Origin: Pseudomonadales bacterium
GTDB lineage: Bacteria > Pseudomonadota > Gammaproteobacteria > Pseudomonadales > UBA5518
DNA: 64,000 nucleotides
Direction: 5' to 3'
Assembly: GCA_022072145.1 (NCBI GenBank)
Contig: JAJVIG010000029.1
Location: forward strand, 1 to 64,000
The translations under genes were made by a program, and so were the position numbers. The stretch's first letter is position 1; every line of letters begins with the position of its first letter. Under the pieces are notes generated by a model. That model worked only from the letters and a program-made list of their open reading frames with translations, was not told the origin of the DNA and did not search any database. Below, one piece after another: positions 30,356 to 39,490 of this stretch.

Positions 30356-31205
30356 GCGCCGCGATCAGCGGCGCGTAACCGGCCCGGTAGTCCGGGTGGC
30401 GGAACGCGTAGCCGGCCGCGAGCAAGCGGCGGTTCGAGACGCGCTTGCTGCCCGGTGCGCGCTGCGCAGGCGTGGCCGGGTGCGCGTCGTCGAGGGCAAC
30501 GCCGAGTTGCGCGGCGAGCCAGTGCCGCACCTCCCACATCGGTGCCGGCAGGCTGTCGACCCCGAGGTAAAGGCCCGCGCACGGCTCGCCCGCGAGCAGC
30601 CGTCCGACCAGGAAGCCGAGGATGCCGGCACAGTCGTCGCGATGGATGCGATTGGTGTAGCGCACCGGCTCCCGCGGGCAGCCGATCCCGGCCACGACTT
30701 CCTGCAGCAGACGCTCGCGTCCCGGACCATAGATCCCACCGAAACGCACCACCGTGGCACGCTCGCCGAGGCGCTCGGCCAGCAGCCGCTCGCCCTCTAG
30801 CAGGATGCGGCCAGCAAAGCCCTGCGGTGCGGCCGGCGAGTCCTCGTCGATCCACTCCCCGGCGTGCTGGTGGTACACCCCGGTGCTCGAGGCGAGCAGC
30901 ACGCGCGGGGTGCCGCGCAGCGCATCGAGCAGGTGGCGCAGACCGTCGACATAGACAGCGCGGTAGTGCGTCTCGTCGAAACGTCGGGCCGCGCTCGTCA
31001 CGACGACGACGTCGAAACTCCGCCCGGCGACCGTACCGAGGGTGACGGGCCGCGTGAGGTCGACCGCCAGCGCTTCGACCCCGGCGGGCAGTTCCGCGAC
31101 GCGGCGGCGCAGTCCGGTGACGCCATGTCCGGCGGCCAGCAGACGCGTCGCAAGCACGCCGCCGACGTCGCCGCAGCCGGCGATCAGAATGTTCGCAGGA
31201 CTCAT
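30333..31205 (-). CDS. NAD(P)-dependent epimerase/dehydratase-like SDR
   Basis: A 290-residue atypical SDR. The N-terminal nucleotide motif ILIAGCGDVGGVLATRLLAAGH is clear, followed by LLASSTGVYHQHAGEWIDEDSP and RFGGIYGPGRERLL, the family pattern of YeeZ-like SDRs. The Lys that usually sits four residues after the Tyr is absent (YHQHA), so classical redox chemistry is doubtful. A homologue lies near ridA and recG in pseudomonads as I recall. The substrate is unknown. ATG 31205 was chosen because it puts the glycine motif near the start. Confidence 0.82.
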   Translation of the reverse strand: MSPANILIAGCGDVGGVLATRLLAAGHGVTGLRRRVAELPAGVEALAVDLTRPVTLGTVAGRSFDVVVVTSAARRFDETHYRAVYVDGLRHLLDALRGTPRVLLASSTGVYHQHAGEWIDEDSPAAPQGFAGRILLEGERLLAERLGERATVVRFGGIYGPGRERLLQEVVAGIGCPREPVRYTNRIHRDDCAGILGFLVGRLLAGEPCAGLYLGVDSLPAPMWEVRHWLAAQLGVALDDAHPATPAQRAPGSKRVSNRRLLAAGYAFRHPDYRAGYAPLIAALRTSVPS

Positions 31206-31275
31206 GCACACTCTCCGTCCACACCTTCGGCTATCATCGCACAACGCCGTTGAGTCACCGGATCGGCCCCTTCGT

Positions 31276-33369
31276 TTGCCCAAGGATCACGCGCCCCTCA
31301 GTCCCGCCCTCGAACGCGTGCCGGTCGGCGCGCTGCGCGGCGTCGGGCCGCAACTGGCCGCGCGCCTTGCCGCGCTCGGCATTCGCAGTGTCGCCGACGT
31401 ACTGTTCCACCTGCCACTGCGCTACCAGGATCGCACCCGCGTGCTGCCGATCGCCACGCTGCTGCCCGGTGTCGAGGCCGTGGTGGAGGGACAGGTGCTC
31501 GAGGTGCGGATCGAGGCCGGGCGGCGGCGCAGCCTGGTCTGTTTGCTGGGCGACACGAGCGGAGTGCTGACGCTGCGCTTCTACCACTTCACTGCGGCCC
31601 AGCAGCGCGGGCTGCGCGAGGCCGGGCGGCTGCGCTGCTTCGGCGAGGCGCGCCGCGGGCGCACCGGCATCGAGATGTACCATCCCGAGTACCGCGTGGC
31701 GAGCACCAGCGGCGAAGCCGCCGAGACCGCGCTCACGCCGGTCTACCCGAGCACCGAGGGATTGCAGCAGGGGAGCTGGCGCTCACTCACGTCACAGGCA
31801 TTGCAAATGCTCGACAACGCTTCGCTGGCCGAACTGTTGCCGGTGGGCCTGGCGGGTACCTCGGTGCCGCTCGCCACCGCGCTGCGCTACCTGCACCGCC
31901 CGCCGCCCGAGGCGCCGCTCGCACAGCTCATGGACGGCACCCACCCGTACCAGCGGCGGCTCGCCACCGAGGAACTGCTGGCGCACCACCTCGGGCTGCT
32001 GCTGATCCGCCGGCGCGCACGCACGCAGCACGCACCGGTACTCACCGACGACGGGCGGCTGGGCGAGCAGTTGCTCGAACGCCTGGCGTTCACGCCGACC
32101 GCCGCGCAACTGCGCGTCAGCGCCGAGATCCGCTCCGACCTGGCGAGCGGACGCCCGATGCTGCGCCTGGTGCAGGGCGACGTGGGCTGCGGCAAGACGC
32201 TGGTGGCGGCGCTCGCAGCGCTCGCCGTGATCGGCTGCGGCTGGCAGGTCGCGATCATGGCGCCGACCGAACTGCTCGCCGAGCAGCATCTGCGCAGCTT
32301 CGCGGCCTGGTTCGAACCGCTGGGACTGCGCTGCGTGCTGCTCGGCGGGCGCTTGCCGGCGAAGGCGCGCCGCGCCGCGCTCGCCGCCATCGCCGACGGC
32401 ACGATCGAGCTCGCGGTGGGCACCCACGCGCTGTTCCAGGAGCAGGTGAGCTTCGCGCGGCTGGGTCTCGTGATCATCGACGAGCAGCACCGCTTCGGCG
32501 TGCACCAGCGCCTGGCGCTGCGCGAGAAAGGGGCCGGCGAGGGCGGCGCCCCGCACCAGCTGGTGATGACCGCGACCCCCATCCCGCGTACGCTGGCGAT
32601 GACCGCCTACGCCGACCTGGACTACTCGCTGATCGACGAGCTGCCGCCCGGGCGCACCCCGGTGACCACGGCGGCGCTCGCCAACACCCGCCGCGCCGAA
32701 GTGGTCGAGCGCGTGCGTGCGGCCTGTGCCGAGGGCCGCCAGGCGTACTGGGTGTGCACGCTGATCGAGGAATCCGAAGCGCTGCAGGCGCAGGCGGCAG
32801 AGGCCACCGCGGCCGAGCTCGCCGCACAGCTGCCGGAGCTCAGCGTGGGACTGGTGCACGGGCGACTCGCGACACGCGAGCGGCTGGCGACGATGGACGC
32901 GTTCAAGCGCGGCGAGATCGGGCTGCTGGTCGCCACCACCGTGATCGAGGTGGGCGTGGACGTGCCGCGCGCCTCGCTGATGATCATCGAGAACGCCGAG
33001 CGGCTCGGGCTGGCGCAGTTGCACCAGTTGCGCGGGCGCGTCGGCCGCGGCAGCGTCGCCAGCCACTGCCTGCTGCTCTATCAGCCGCCGCTGTCGCTCA
33101 ACGGACGCGCCCGTCTGGAGGCGATGCGCGATACCGCCGACGGCTTCGTGCTCGCCGAGCGCGACCTGGCACTGCGCGGACCGGGTGAGCTGCTGGGCAC
33201 GCGCCAGACCGGGCTGATGGGTCTGCGCTTCGCCGATCTGCGGCGCGACGCGGCACTGCTGCCCGGGGTGCGCGCCGCCGCCTCGACGCTGCTCGAACGC
33301 CACCCGGAGAACGTGGAGCCGCTGCTCGAGCGCTGGCTGCCCGGACGCACGCGCTACGCCGAGGCCTGA
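31276..33369 (+). CDS. recG: ATP-dependent DNA helicase RecG
   Basis: A 697-residue RecG of usual length. The wedge domain has LPLRYQDRTRVLPI and GEARRGRTGIEMYHPEYRV; Walker A is QGDVGCGKTLVAALAAL, motif II is IIDEQHRFGVHQRL, and MTATPIPRTLAMTAYADLD, IEVGVDVPRASLMIIENAERLGLAQLHQLRGRVGRG and GPGELLGTRQTG are conserved. It reverses stalled forks and branch-migrates junctions. TTG 31276 gives the family length but has only a weak ribosome site; GTG 31318 is an alternative. The long upstream frame overlaps the SDR and is not coding. Confidence 0.94.
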   Translation: MPKDHAPLSPALERVPVGALRGVGPQLAARLAALGIRSVADVLFHLPLRYQDRTRVLPIATLLPGVEAVVEGQVLEVRIEAGRRRSLVCLLGDTSGVLTLRFYHFTAAQQRGLREAGRLRCFGEARRGRTGIEMYHPEYRVASTSGEAAETALTPVYPSTEGLQQGSWRSLTSQALQMLDNASLAELLPVGLAGTSVPLATALRYLHRPPPEAPLAQLMDGTHPYQRRLATEELLAHHLGLLLIRRRARTQHAPVLTDDGRLGEQLLERLAFTPTAAQLRVSAEIRSDLASGRPMLRLVQGDVGCGKTLVAALAALAVIGCGWQVAIMAPTELLAEQHLRSFAAWFEPLGLRCVLLGGRLPAKARRAALAAIADGTIELAVGTHALFQEQVSFARLGLVIIDEQHRFGVHQRLALREKGAGEGGAPHQLVMTATPIPRTLAMTAYADLDYSLIDELPPGRTPVTTAALANTRRAEVVERVRAACAEGRQAYWVCTLIEESEALQAQAAEATAAELAAQLPELSVGLVHGRLATRERLATMDAFKRGEIGLLVATTVIEVGVDVPRASLMIIENAERLGLAQLHQLRGRVGRGSVASHCLLLYQPPLSLNGRARLEAMRDTADGFVLAERDLALRGPGELLGTRQTGLMGLRFADLRRDAALLPGVRAAASTLLERHPENVEPLLERWLPGRTRYAEA

Positions 33370-33452
33370 GCGCGACCGCGTCACGTTCGCGGCGCACGCT
33401 TCGTGTGGCATCGCACGCCTTCAACTACACTTCCCCCATCGCCACAGGAACG

Positions 33453-34823
33453 ATGACGATGGAATTGCCGCAAGCCGTGAGCAGGCTGCTAGACAGCGCA
33501 GCGATTCAATGGACGCCGGCCGAACTGGCGGAGCCGGGCACCGCGACCGAGGTACGCGCAACCCTGCTTCAGGACGCCGCCGGGCGCGTGCTGGTACTGA
33601 TGCCGGCCGACACCCTGCTCGACCTCGACGCGCTGAACCGTTTCGCCGGCCGTGAACTGCTGGCCATCCCCGACGACGCGGTCGCCGCCTACTGCGCGAC
33701 GCACGGGTTGGCGTCGCTGCCCGCGCTGCCGCGCGCACTCGGGCTGCCGGTCATCGCCGAGCGCGCGCTGCGCTCGTGCGGCGAGCTGGAACTCGACGCC
33801 GGCGGAGCGCGCGTGCGCGTTCCCGAGGCCGACTTCGCCAACCTGCTCGACGACGGCATGTGCAGCAGCGCCGATTTCTGCGTGGCGCTCGGCGACCTGG
33901 GGCCCACGTGTGTCGCGGCGTCCACCGACGAGGACGACATCGGCAACGCGGTGGCGCGCTTCACGTCGCGGCGCATCGAACGGCGCCTGGAAGACACGCT
34001 GGACTTCCCGCCACTGCCGGAGATCGCGCACCGCATCATCCGCATCAGCGCCGACCCGTACGCCAGCGTCAGCGACCTGGCACGCGTGGTCGAGATCGAC
34101 CCGGCGCTGGCGGCGCAGGTCGTGAGCTGGGCCTCGTCGCCGTACTACGCGGCTCCCGGCAAAGTACGCTCGATCCAGGACGCGATCGTGCGCGTGCTCG
34201 GCTTCGACCTCGTGATGAACCTCGCGCTCGGCCTGGCGCTCGGCAAGACGATGCGCATGTCCAGGGAAGGCCGTCACGGCTACCGTACGTACTGGGTGCA
34301 GGCGGTGCACTGTGCGGCGATGGTCGAAGGGTTGGCGAAGGCGATGCCGTCGAACTTGCGCCCGCAACTGGGGCACACGTATCTGAGCGGCCTGCTGCAC
34401 AACTTCGGCGCGCTCATCCTCGGCGAGCTGTTCAAGCCGCAGATGCAGCTGGTGTGCCGCTATACCGACGCCAACGCGCACGTGGGGCACTGGCACGTCG
34501 AACGTTTCCTGCTCGGCGTGACGCGCGAACAGATGGCCGGCTGGCTGATGCGTTTCTGGCACCTGCCCGAGGAGGTCTGTGCGGCGCTGCGCTTCCAGCA
34601 GGCGCCCGGGCAGGCCGGTGAACACGAGATCGCCGCACGCCTGCTGCAACTCGCGACCCGCATGCTGCGCCAGCAGGGCATCGGCAGCGCGCCGCTCGAA
34701 CCGATTCCGGACCAGGCCTTCGGCGCGCTCGGCATCGATCGCGACGCGGCGCTCGAAGTAGGCGAGCGCATCCGCGGCGCCTCCGAGCAGCTCAAGGCGA
34801 TCGCGCACGATCTCGCGGCATGA
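33453..34823 (+). CDS. YbaK/EbsC-like domain fused to HDOD domain
   Basis: A 456-residue protein with two parts. Residues about 1-150 resemble a YbaK/ProX aminoacyl-tRNA editing domain (VRATLLQDAAGRVLVLMPADTLLDLDALNRFAGRELLAIP). Residues about 175-390 are an HDOD domain with LPPLPEIAHRIIRISADPYASVSDLARVVEIDPALAAQVVSWASS and the long helical part. HDOD domains lack the HD metal residues and act in signalling. ATG 33453 has AGGA upstream. A similar protein lies next to recG in pseudomonads. The role is unknown. Confidence 0.82.
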   Translation: MTMELPQAVSRLLDSAAIQWTPAELAEPGTATEVRATLLQDAAGRVLVLMPADTLLDLDALNRFAGRELLAIPDDAVAAYCATHGLASLPALPRALGLPVIAERALRSCGELELDAGGARVRVPEADFANLLDDGMCSSADFCVALGDLGPTCVAASTDEDDIGNAVARFTSRRIERRLEDTLDFPPLPEIAHRIIRISADPYASVSDLARVVEIDPALAAQVVSWASSPYYAAPGKVRSIQDAIVRVLGFDLVMNLALGLALGKTMRMSREGRHGYRTYWVQAVHCAAMVEGLAKAMPSNLRPQLGHTYLSGLLHNFGALILGELFKPQMQLVCRYTDANAHVGHWHVERFLLGVTREQMAGWLMRFWHLPEEVCAALRFQQAPGQAGEHEIAARLLQLATRMLRQQGIGSAPLEPIPDQAFGALGIDRDAALEVGERIRGASEQLKAIAHDLAA

Positions 34824-34844
34824 GGTCGGCCGAAAGCATCGTGC

Positions 34845-36206
34845 TCAGAGCAGCAGCGGCGGCAGTTCGGCCTGCAGGCGGGCCTTGTGGCTCACCTCGG
34901 CTCCGGTCAGCGCGAAGCCGCGCAGCGCACCACCGGGGGCCCGGAACTCGGCGACGAAGTCCGGCGTCGACCCGCTCACCGACCACGACCCCTCGCTGCC
35001 GGCCGGCGGCGGGGCGACGACGACCGGGCATGCTGGCGTCTTGATGGTGACCGGCATCGCCGGGTAGGCGACCGGCGTCGGGTTGCCGGCGAGCGTCTGC
35101 GCCAGCGCACGCGCGCAGGCCATCAGTGGCGCCACGTAATAAAGGACGTGGCCGGCGACCTCCGCGCAGTCACCGAGCACGTACACGCCGGCGGCGCTGG
35201 TCTGCAGCAGGCGGTCCGCGACGATGCCCCGGCCGACCGCGAGTCCGGCCGCGCGTGCCAGCGCGATGCGCGGGCGCACACCGACCGCCGACAGCACCAG
35301 GTCCGCCTCGATGCGCCGGCCATCGGCCAGCGTGGCGACGATGCCGTCGCCCTCCGGCGCATGGTCGATCGTGCTCACCACGGTGCCGAAATGGAAGCGC
35401 GCGCCGAGCGCCTCCAGCGCGTGCTGCAGCGCGCGCCCAGGCGCCTCCGGCAGCAGCGTGGGCAGGCACCAGCCGAGCGGATCCACCACCTCGGTGACGA
35501 TGCCGGCGTTGCCGAGGTCGTTGCAGAACTCGCAGCCGATCAGCCCGGCGCCGATCAGCAGCACCTTGTTTCGCCCACCGTCGGCGGCGAGCGCGGCACG
35601 CCAGCGCGCGTAGTCGAGCAGGTCGTTGACCGCATGCACCCGGTCGGCCGCGTTGCCGGCCAGCGGTGGGCGCACGGTCTCGGCTCCCCACGCGATCACC
35701 AACCGCGAGTATGCCTCTGTGCTCCCGTCGTCGAGGCGCAGTTCGCGCCGCGCGGTATCGATCGCGCTCACCTGCGTGTGGGTGCGTATCGTCGCGCCGA
35801 GGCTGGCGGCCATCGCGGGCGCGTCCGCGGTGGCCAGTTGTTCCGGGGTCAGCGCGCGCGTGAAGCCGGTCGACAGCATCGGCTTCGAATAGCTGCGTCC
35901 GTCGTCGGCGGTGATCAGCAGCAGCGGCGTCGTGGTGTCGAGCTTGCGGAATTCGCGCGCCAGCGTGTAGCCGGCGAGCCCGGTGCCGATCACGATCAGC
36001 GGGGCCGGTGACGTCGCCGGTCCCATGTCGCGCGCTCGCACGCGGCCATCTAGCGGCTCGAAGTCCTGCTTGCCGACCCCGCAATCCGGACACAGGAAGT
36101 CTTCGGGCACCTGCTCCCACGGTGTTCCCGGTGCGATGCCATCGTCGGGCCAACCTCTGGCCTCGTCGTAGACCCAGCCGCAGACGATGCATTCCCAGCG
36201 CGCCAT
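34845..36206 (-). CDS. Rubredoxin fused to FAD-dependent rubredoxin reductase
   Basis: A 453-residue fusion. Residues 1-52 are a rubredoxin: WECIVCGWVYDEARGWPDDGIAPGTPWEQVPEDFLCPDCG with both Cys pairs. From about residue 68 follows a two-nucleotide-site reductase: PLIVIGTGLAGYTLAREFRKLD (FAD), KVLLIGAGLIGCEFCNDLGNAG (NAD) and GVYVLGDCAEVAG. It would carry electrons from NAD(P)H to rubredoxin inside one chain, for alkane or fatty-acid hydroxylases or oxidative stress enzymes. In pseudomonads the rubredoxins and reductase are separate genes. ATG 36206 has a GGGAGA site. Confidence 0.92.
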   Translation of the reverse strand: MARWECIVCGWVYDEARGWPDDGIAPGTPWEQVPEDFLCPDCGVGKQDFEPLDGRVRARDMGPATSPAPLIVIGTGLAGYTLAREFRKLDTTTPLLLITADDGRSYSKPMLSTGFTRALTPEQLATADAPAMAASLGATIRTHTQVSAIDTARRELRLDDGSTEAYSRLVIAWGAETVRPPLAGNAADRVHAVNDLLDYARWRAALAADGGRNKVLLIGAGLIGCEFCNDLGNAGIVTEVVDPLGWCLPTLLPEAPGRALQHALEALGARFHFGTVVSTIDHAPEGDGIVATLADGRRIEADLVLSAVGVRPRIALARAAGLAVGRGIVADRLLQTSAAGVYVLGDCAEVAGHVLYYVAPLMACARALAQTLAGNPTPVAYPAMPVTIKTPACPVVVAPPPAGSEGSWSVSGSTPDFVAEFRAPGGALRGFALTGAEVSHKARLQAELPPLLL

Positions 36207-36291
36207 CGAATTCTCCCTGTACGATCGGCTGCCGCGGCGCCCACGCAACCGGATAGAATCAGCCACGTTCCGCGTCACGGAGAAGAAGTCA

Positions 36292-36858
36292 TTGTACGCG
36301 TCGTCCTCCGCGGGCAACCACCCCGAAGAGCCCGCCTGGAAACCCTGGCGACGCTTCGATGCGATCGAGCTGCCGCTGGCGACCCGGCGCTGGCTGCTGG
36401 CCGAGGGGTCGCTGACCGCGCAGCTGCAGGCGACGAGCGGCAACCGGTTGCGCGTGCGCGTGCTCAGCCAGCACTGGCGGCGGCCGCGCCCGGCGGAACG
36501 CCGTGCGCTGGCGCTCGCCACCCACGAGGTCGCGCTGGTGCGCGAGGTGATCCTCGAATGCGCCGGCGAGCCATGGGTGTTCGCGCGCAGCGTGCTGCCG
36601 GCGGCGACGCTGAGCGGGCGCCTGCGCCATCTGCGGCGCTTCGGCGAACGCTCGCTCGGGGCGCTGCTGTTCGCCACGCGCGGACTGCGGCGCCAGCCTT
36701 TCGAGCTGGCGCGGGTCGGGGCCCCGCACCGCATCGTGCCGGCGACGCTCGCACCGGCGCAACCGGTCTGGGGGCGGCGCTCGGTGTTTCACGTCTACGG
36801 GAAACCACTGCTGGTCGCCGAGTTCTTCCTGCCGGCGTGCCGGCTCGCGCCGCTATAA
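36292..36858 (+). CDS. ubiC: Chorismate lyase UbiC
   Basis: A 188-residue UbiC-type protein. PAWKPWRRFDAIELPLATRRWLLAEGSLTAQLQA, REVILECAGEPWVFARSVLPAATLSGRLRHLRRFGERSLGALLF and the ending VFHVYGKPLLVAEFFLPA with the active-site Glu match the family. It converts chorismate to 4-hydroxybenzoate and pyruvate, the first step of ubiquinone synthesis. TTG 36292 with GGAG upstream gives a normal length. It overlaps nothing but lies 86 bases from the divergent rubredoxin gene, and it precedes ubiA. Confidence 0.9.
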   Translation: MYASSSAGNHPEEPAWKPWRRFDAIELPLATRRWLLAEGSLTAQLQATSGNRLRVRVLSQHWRRPRPAERRALALATHEVALVREVILECAGEPWVFARSVLPAATLSGRLRHLRRFGERSLGALLFATRGLRRQPFELARVGAPHRIVPATLAPAQPVWGRRSVFHVYGKPLLVAEFFLPACRLAPL

Positions 36859-36859
36859 T
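36854..36859 (+). promoter_or_regulatory. -10 element before ubiA (putative)
   Basis: A perfect TATAAT that includes the TAA stop codon of ubiC (36856-36858). No good -35 is seen at the right distance. It could give ubiA an additional promoter. Confidence 0.3.
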
Positions 36860-36889
36860 CGGCGCGCCAGACCCGTGACCGACCCAGCC

Positions 36890-37753
36890 ATGAACCTGCG
36901 CGAACGCCTGCCGCTGTACCTGCGACTGATCCGCTTCGACCGGCCGATCGGCAGCTTCCTGCTGCTGTGGCCGACGTGGTGGGGGCTGTGGTTCGCCGCC
37001 GAGGGCCGTCCGTCGCTGTCGAACCTGCTGATCTTCACCGCCGGCGTGTTCCTGATGCGCTCGGCCGGATGTGTTGCCAACGATTTCGCCGACCGCCACT
37101 TCGACGGCCACGTGGAACGCACCCGCGACCGGCCGCTTGCAAGCGGACAGGTCAGCGAGCGCGAAGCGATCGCGCTCGGCGCGACGCTGGCGCTCGCGGC
37201 GTTCGCTCTGGTGCTGCTCACCAACGCGCTGACCGTGGCGCTGTCGGTGGCGGGGCTGGTGTTCGCGCTCGGCTACCCGCACCTGAAACGCGTAACGCAC
37301 CTGCCGCAATTCGGGCTCGGAGTGGCGTTCTCGTGGGGGATTCCGATGGCGTTCGCGGCCGAGCGCGGCGAGCTGCCGGCAGTGCTGTGGCCGCTGTTCG
37401 TCGCGGCTGCGCTGTGGAGCGTGGTCTACGACACCTTTTACGCGATGGTCGATCGCGACGACGACCTGCAGATCGGGGTCAGGTCCACCGCGATCCTGTT
37501 CGGCGCGGCCGACCGTCTCGTGATCGCGGTGCTGCAGGCGCTGGTGTTGCTGCTGCTGTGGCTGGCTGGAACGCAGTTCGATATGGGCGTACCGTACGCG
37601 GTGGCCCTGCTGCTGGGCGCAGCGTTGTTCGCGTGGCAGCAGTACCAGACGCGCGACCGCAGCCGCGAGCACTGCTTCCGCGCGTTCCTGAACAACAACT
37701 TCTTCGGGCTTGCGGTGTTCACCGGGATCGCCGCGGATTATCTGCTGCGATGA
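36890..37753 (+). CDS. ubiA: 4-hydroxybenzoate polyprenyltransferase
   Basis: A 287-residue membrane prenyltransferase with about eight helices. RLIRFDRPIGSFLLLWPTWWGLW, the first Asp-rich motif NDFADRHFDGHVERTRDRPLASG and the second motif YDTFYAMVDRDDDLQIG are typical. It joins the polyprenyl tail to 4-hydroxybenzoate in ubiquinone synthesis. ATG 36890 is chosen; a GTG at 36875 in frame would add five residues. Its stop overlaps the next gene (ATGA). Confidence 0.95.
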   Translation: MNLRERLPLYLRLIRFDRPIGSFLLLWPTWWGLWFAAEGRPSLSNLLIFTAGVFLMRSAGCVANDFADRHFDGHVERTRDRPLASGQVSEREAIALGATLALAAFALVLLTNALTVALSVAGLVFALGYPHLKRVTHLPQFGLGVAFSWGIPMAFAAERGELPAVLWPLFVAAALWSVVYDTFYAMVDRDDDLQIGVRSTAILFGAADRLVIAVLQALVLLLLWLAGTQFDMGVPYAVALLLGAALFAWQQYQTRDRSREHCFRAFLNNNFFGLAVFTGIAADYLLR

Positions 37754-39054
37754 AGCGCATGCGCTTGCAGCGATGCCTCGCTGCGCTGCTGTCGGCCTGC
37801 CTGCTGCTGCCGGGCTGCACGAGCGAGCAGCGCGCGGAGCCGCCCCGGCAGACGCTGGCGGACGCATCGGAGCGCATCCGCCTCGGCGAAGCGCTGTTCG
37901 CGACGCTGCAGCAGCGCGCCGGTGGTATCCATGCGCCGGATCCCGTGCTCGGCGGCTACGTCGCCGGCATCGGTGAAACGCTGGCGCGCCTCGGCGAACA
38001 ACCGTGGTTGCCGTGGGAGTTCGTGGTACTGAACCGCTCGGCGCCGTCGCTGTGGGCACTGCCGGGCGGCAAGGTCGCACTGAGCCGCGGACTGCTCGCG
38101 CGCCTCGAAGACGAGGCCGAGCTCGCGGCATTGTTCGCGCTGGCGATCGATCACGCGCTGCACCCCGCGGACGTCGGCACCGGGGGTACTCCCGCGGACA
38201 CACCGGCCTCCCTGGCGGCAATCGGAGCCGTGCGCGAGGGCGCTGCGTGGGACCAGATCACACTGCGCACCGCCACGACCGGCACGGCTGTATCGCCGGT
38301 CGGCTCTGTCGAGACGTCCGCGGCCGATCAGTCCACCCTCGCCCGGCTCGCGCGTGCCGGCTACGACCCGCAGGCCTTGCCACGGCTGCTGCAACGGCTC
38401 GCCGACGTGAATACCGAGGCGGACTGGAGCGCCGGCCCGTTCGCCGCTCAGCCCCCGTCGACCGCACGTGCCGAGGCGGCGGCGCGCGCAGCGCAGAAGC
38501 TCGGCACCGGCGAGCGCGGCGAGGTACGCTTTCGCGCGCGCACGGCACGGCTGACGCGCGACCGGACGGCCTACGCCATCTACGAACGCGGCATCGCTGC
38601 ATTCGACGCAGGGCACAACGCCGAGGCGCTCGCGGCGGCCCGCGAGGCGCTCGCGCTGCAGCCGCGCGAGGCGCTGTTCCACGAACTGCACGCCGTGGCG
38701 GCTGCGCAACTCGGCCGGCCGGCCGACGCTTTCACCGGTCTGAACCGCGCGATCGCGCTCAACCCCGGCTTCCACCGGCCGTACCTGCTGCGTGGCCTGC
38801 AGCACCTGGCGCGCGGCAACCTCGAGCCCGCCGGCGACGACCTGCAGACAGCGAACCGCCTGCTTGCCAGCGAGGAAGCCACGCTGGGACTCGCCGAGGT
38901 CGCGCGTGGACTCGGCGACACCGCCGGGGCCGGCCAGCGCTACGCGGCCGTCGCGAGCGGGAACTCGGTGGCGGCGGCTTTCGCGCGCGAACGCGCCGCA
39001 CAGCTCGCCGGCGCGACGCGCGCCGACCGGACACGTAGCGAACCCCCACGATGA
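37750..39054 (+). CDS. M48-like lipoprotein with lost metal motif and TPR repeats
   Basis: A 434-residue lipoprotein. The signal ends in LLPGC (lipobox, acylated Cys near residue 23). The M48 fold follows: SAPSLWALPGGKVALSRGLLARLEDEAELAALFAL. At the place of the catalytic HEXXH the sequence reads LAIDH, so the first His and the Glu are gone and only the second His remains. C-terminal TPR-like repeats (AFDAGHNAEALAAAREALALQPRE) follow, as in BepA. Probably a non-catalytic relative of outer-membrane protein-quality proteases. It is coupled to ubiA through ATGA. Confidence 0.82.
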   Translation: MKRMRLQRCLAALLSACLLLPGCTSEQRAEPPRQTLADASERIRLGEALFATLQQRAGGIHAPDPVLGGYVAGIGETLARLGEQPWLPWEFVVLNRSAPSLWALPGGKVALSRGLLARLEDEAELAALFALAIDHALHPADVGTGGTPADTPASLAAIGAVREGAAWDQITLRTATTGTAVSPVGSVETSAADQSTLARLARAGYDPQALPRLLQRLADVNTEADWSAGPFAAQPPSTARAEAAARAAQKLGTGERGEVRFRARTARLTRDRTAYAIYERGIAAFDAGHNAEALAAAREALALQPREALFHELHAVAAAQLGRPADAFTGLNRAIALNPGFHRPYLLRGLQHLARGNLEPAGDDLQTANRLLASEEATLGLAEVARGLGDTAGAGQRYAAVASGNSVAAAFARERAAQLAGATRADRTRSEPPR

Positions 39055-39073
39055 TCCAGAGGAGTCCAGCCAG

Positions 39074-39484
39074 ATGACAGCACACAGTGACGAGTCCCCC
39101 GGACCCAGCGGCGAACTCGCCCTGCAGACCATCGCGATGCCGAAGGACACCAATGCCAACGGCGACATCTTCGGCGGCTGGCTGCTGTCGCAGATGGACC
39201 TGGCAGGCGGGGTCGCCGCATCGAAGGTGGCCGCTGGACGGGTCGCCACGGTCGCCATCGACCGCATGAGCTTCATGGTGCCGGTGAAGGTCGGCGCCGT
39301 CGTGAGCTGCTACACGCAGGTGGTCGCGGTCGGCCGCAGCTCGATCCAGGTGCAAGTCGAGGTGTGGTCACGGTTGACCGGCTTCGCCGGTGCCGCACCG
39401 ATCGTCGAGAAGGTCACCGAAGGCACCTTCGTGTTCGTCGCCATCGACGAGAACGGCCGCACGCGGGCGGTACCGCGGAGCTGA
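39074..39484 (+). CDS. Acyl-CoA thioesterase, YciA-type
   Basis: A 136-residue hotdog-fold acyl-CoA thioesterase. The conserved segment LQTIAMPKDTNANGDIFGGWLLSQMDLAGGVAA carries the catalytic Asp region, followed by VTVAIDRMSF-like VATVAIDRMSFMVPVKVGAVVSCYTQVV and RSSIQVQVEVWSR. It hydrolyses acyl-CoA to free acid and CoA. GAGGAG lies 9 bases before ATG 39074. It is convergent with uvrD. Confidence 0.94.
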   Translation: MTAHSDESPGPSGELALQTIAMPKDTNANGDIFGGWLLSQMDLAGGVAASKVAAGRVATVAIDRMSFMVPVKVGAVVSCYTQVVAVGRSSIQVQVEVWSRLTGFAGAAPIVEKVTEGTFVFVAIDENGRTRAVPRS

Positions 39485-39490
39485 CGGCAC

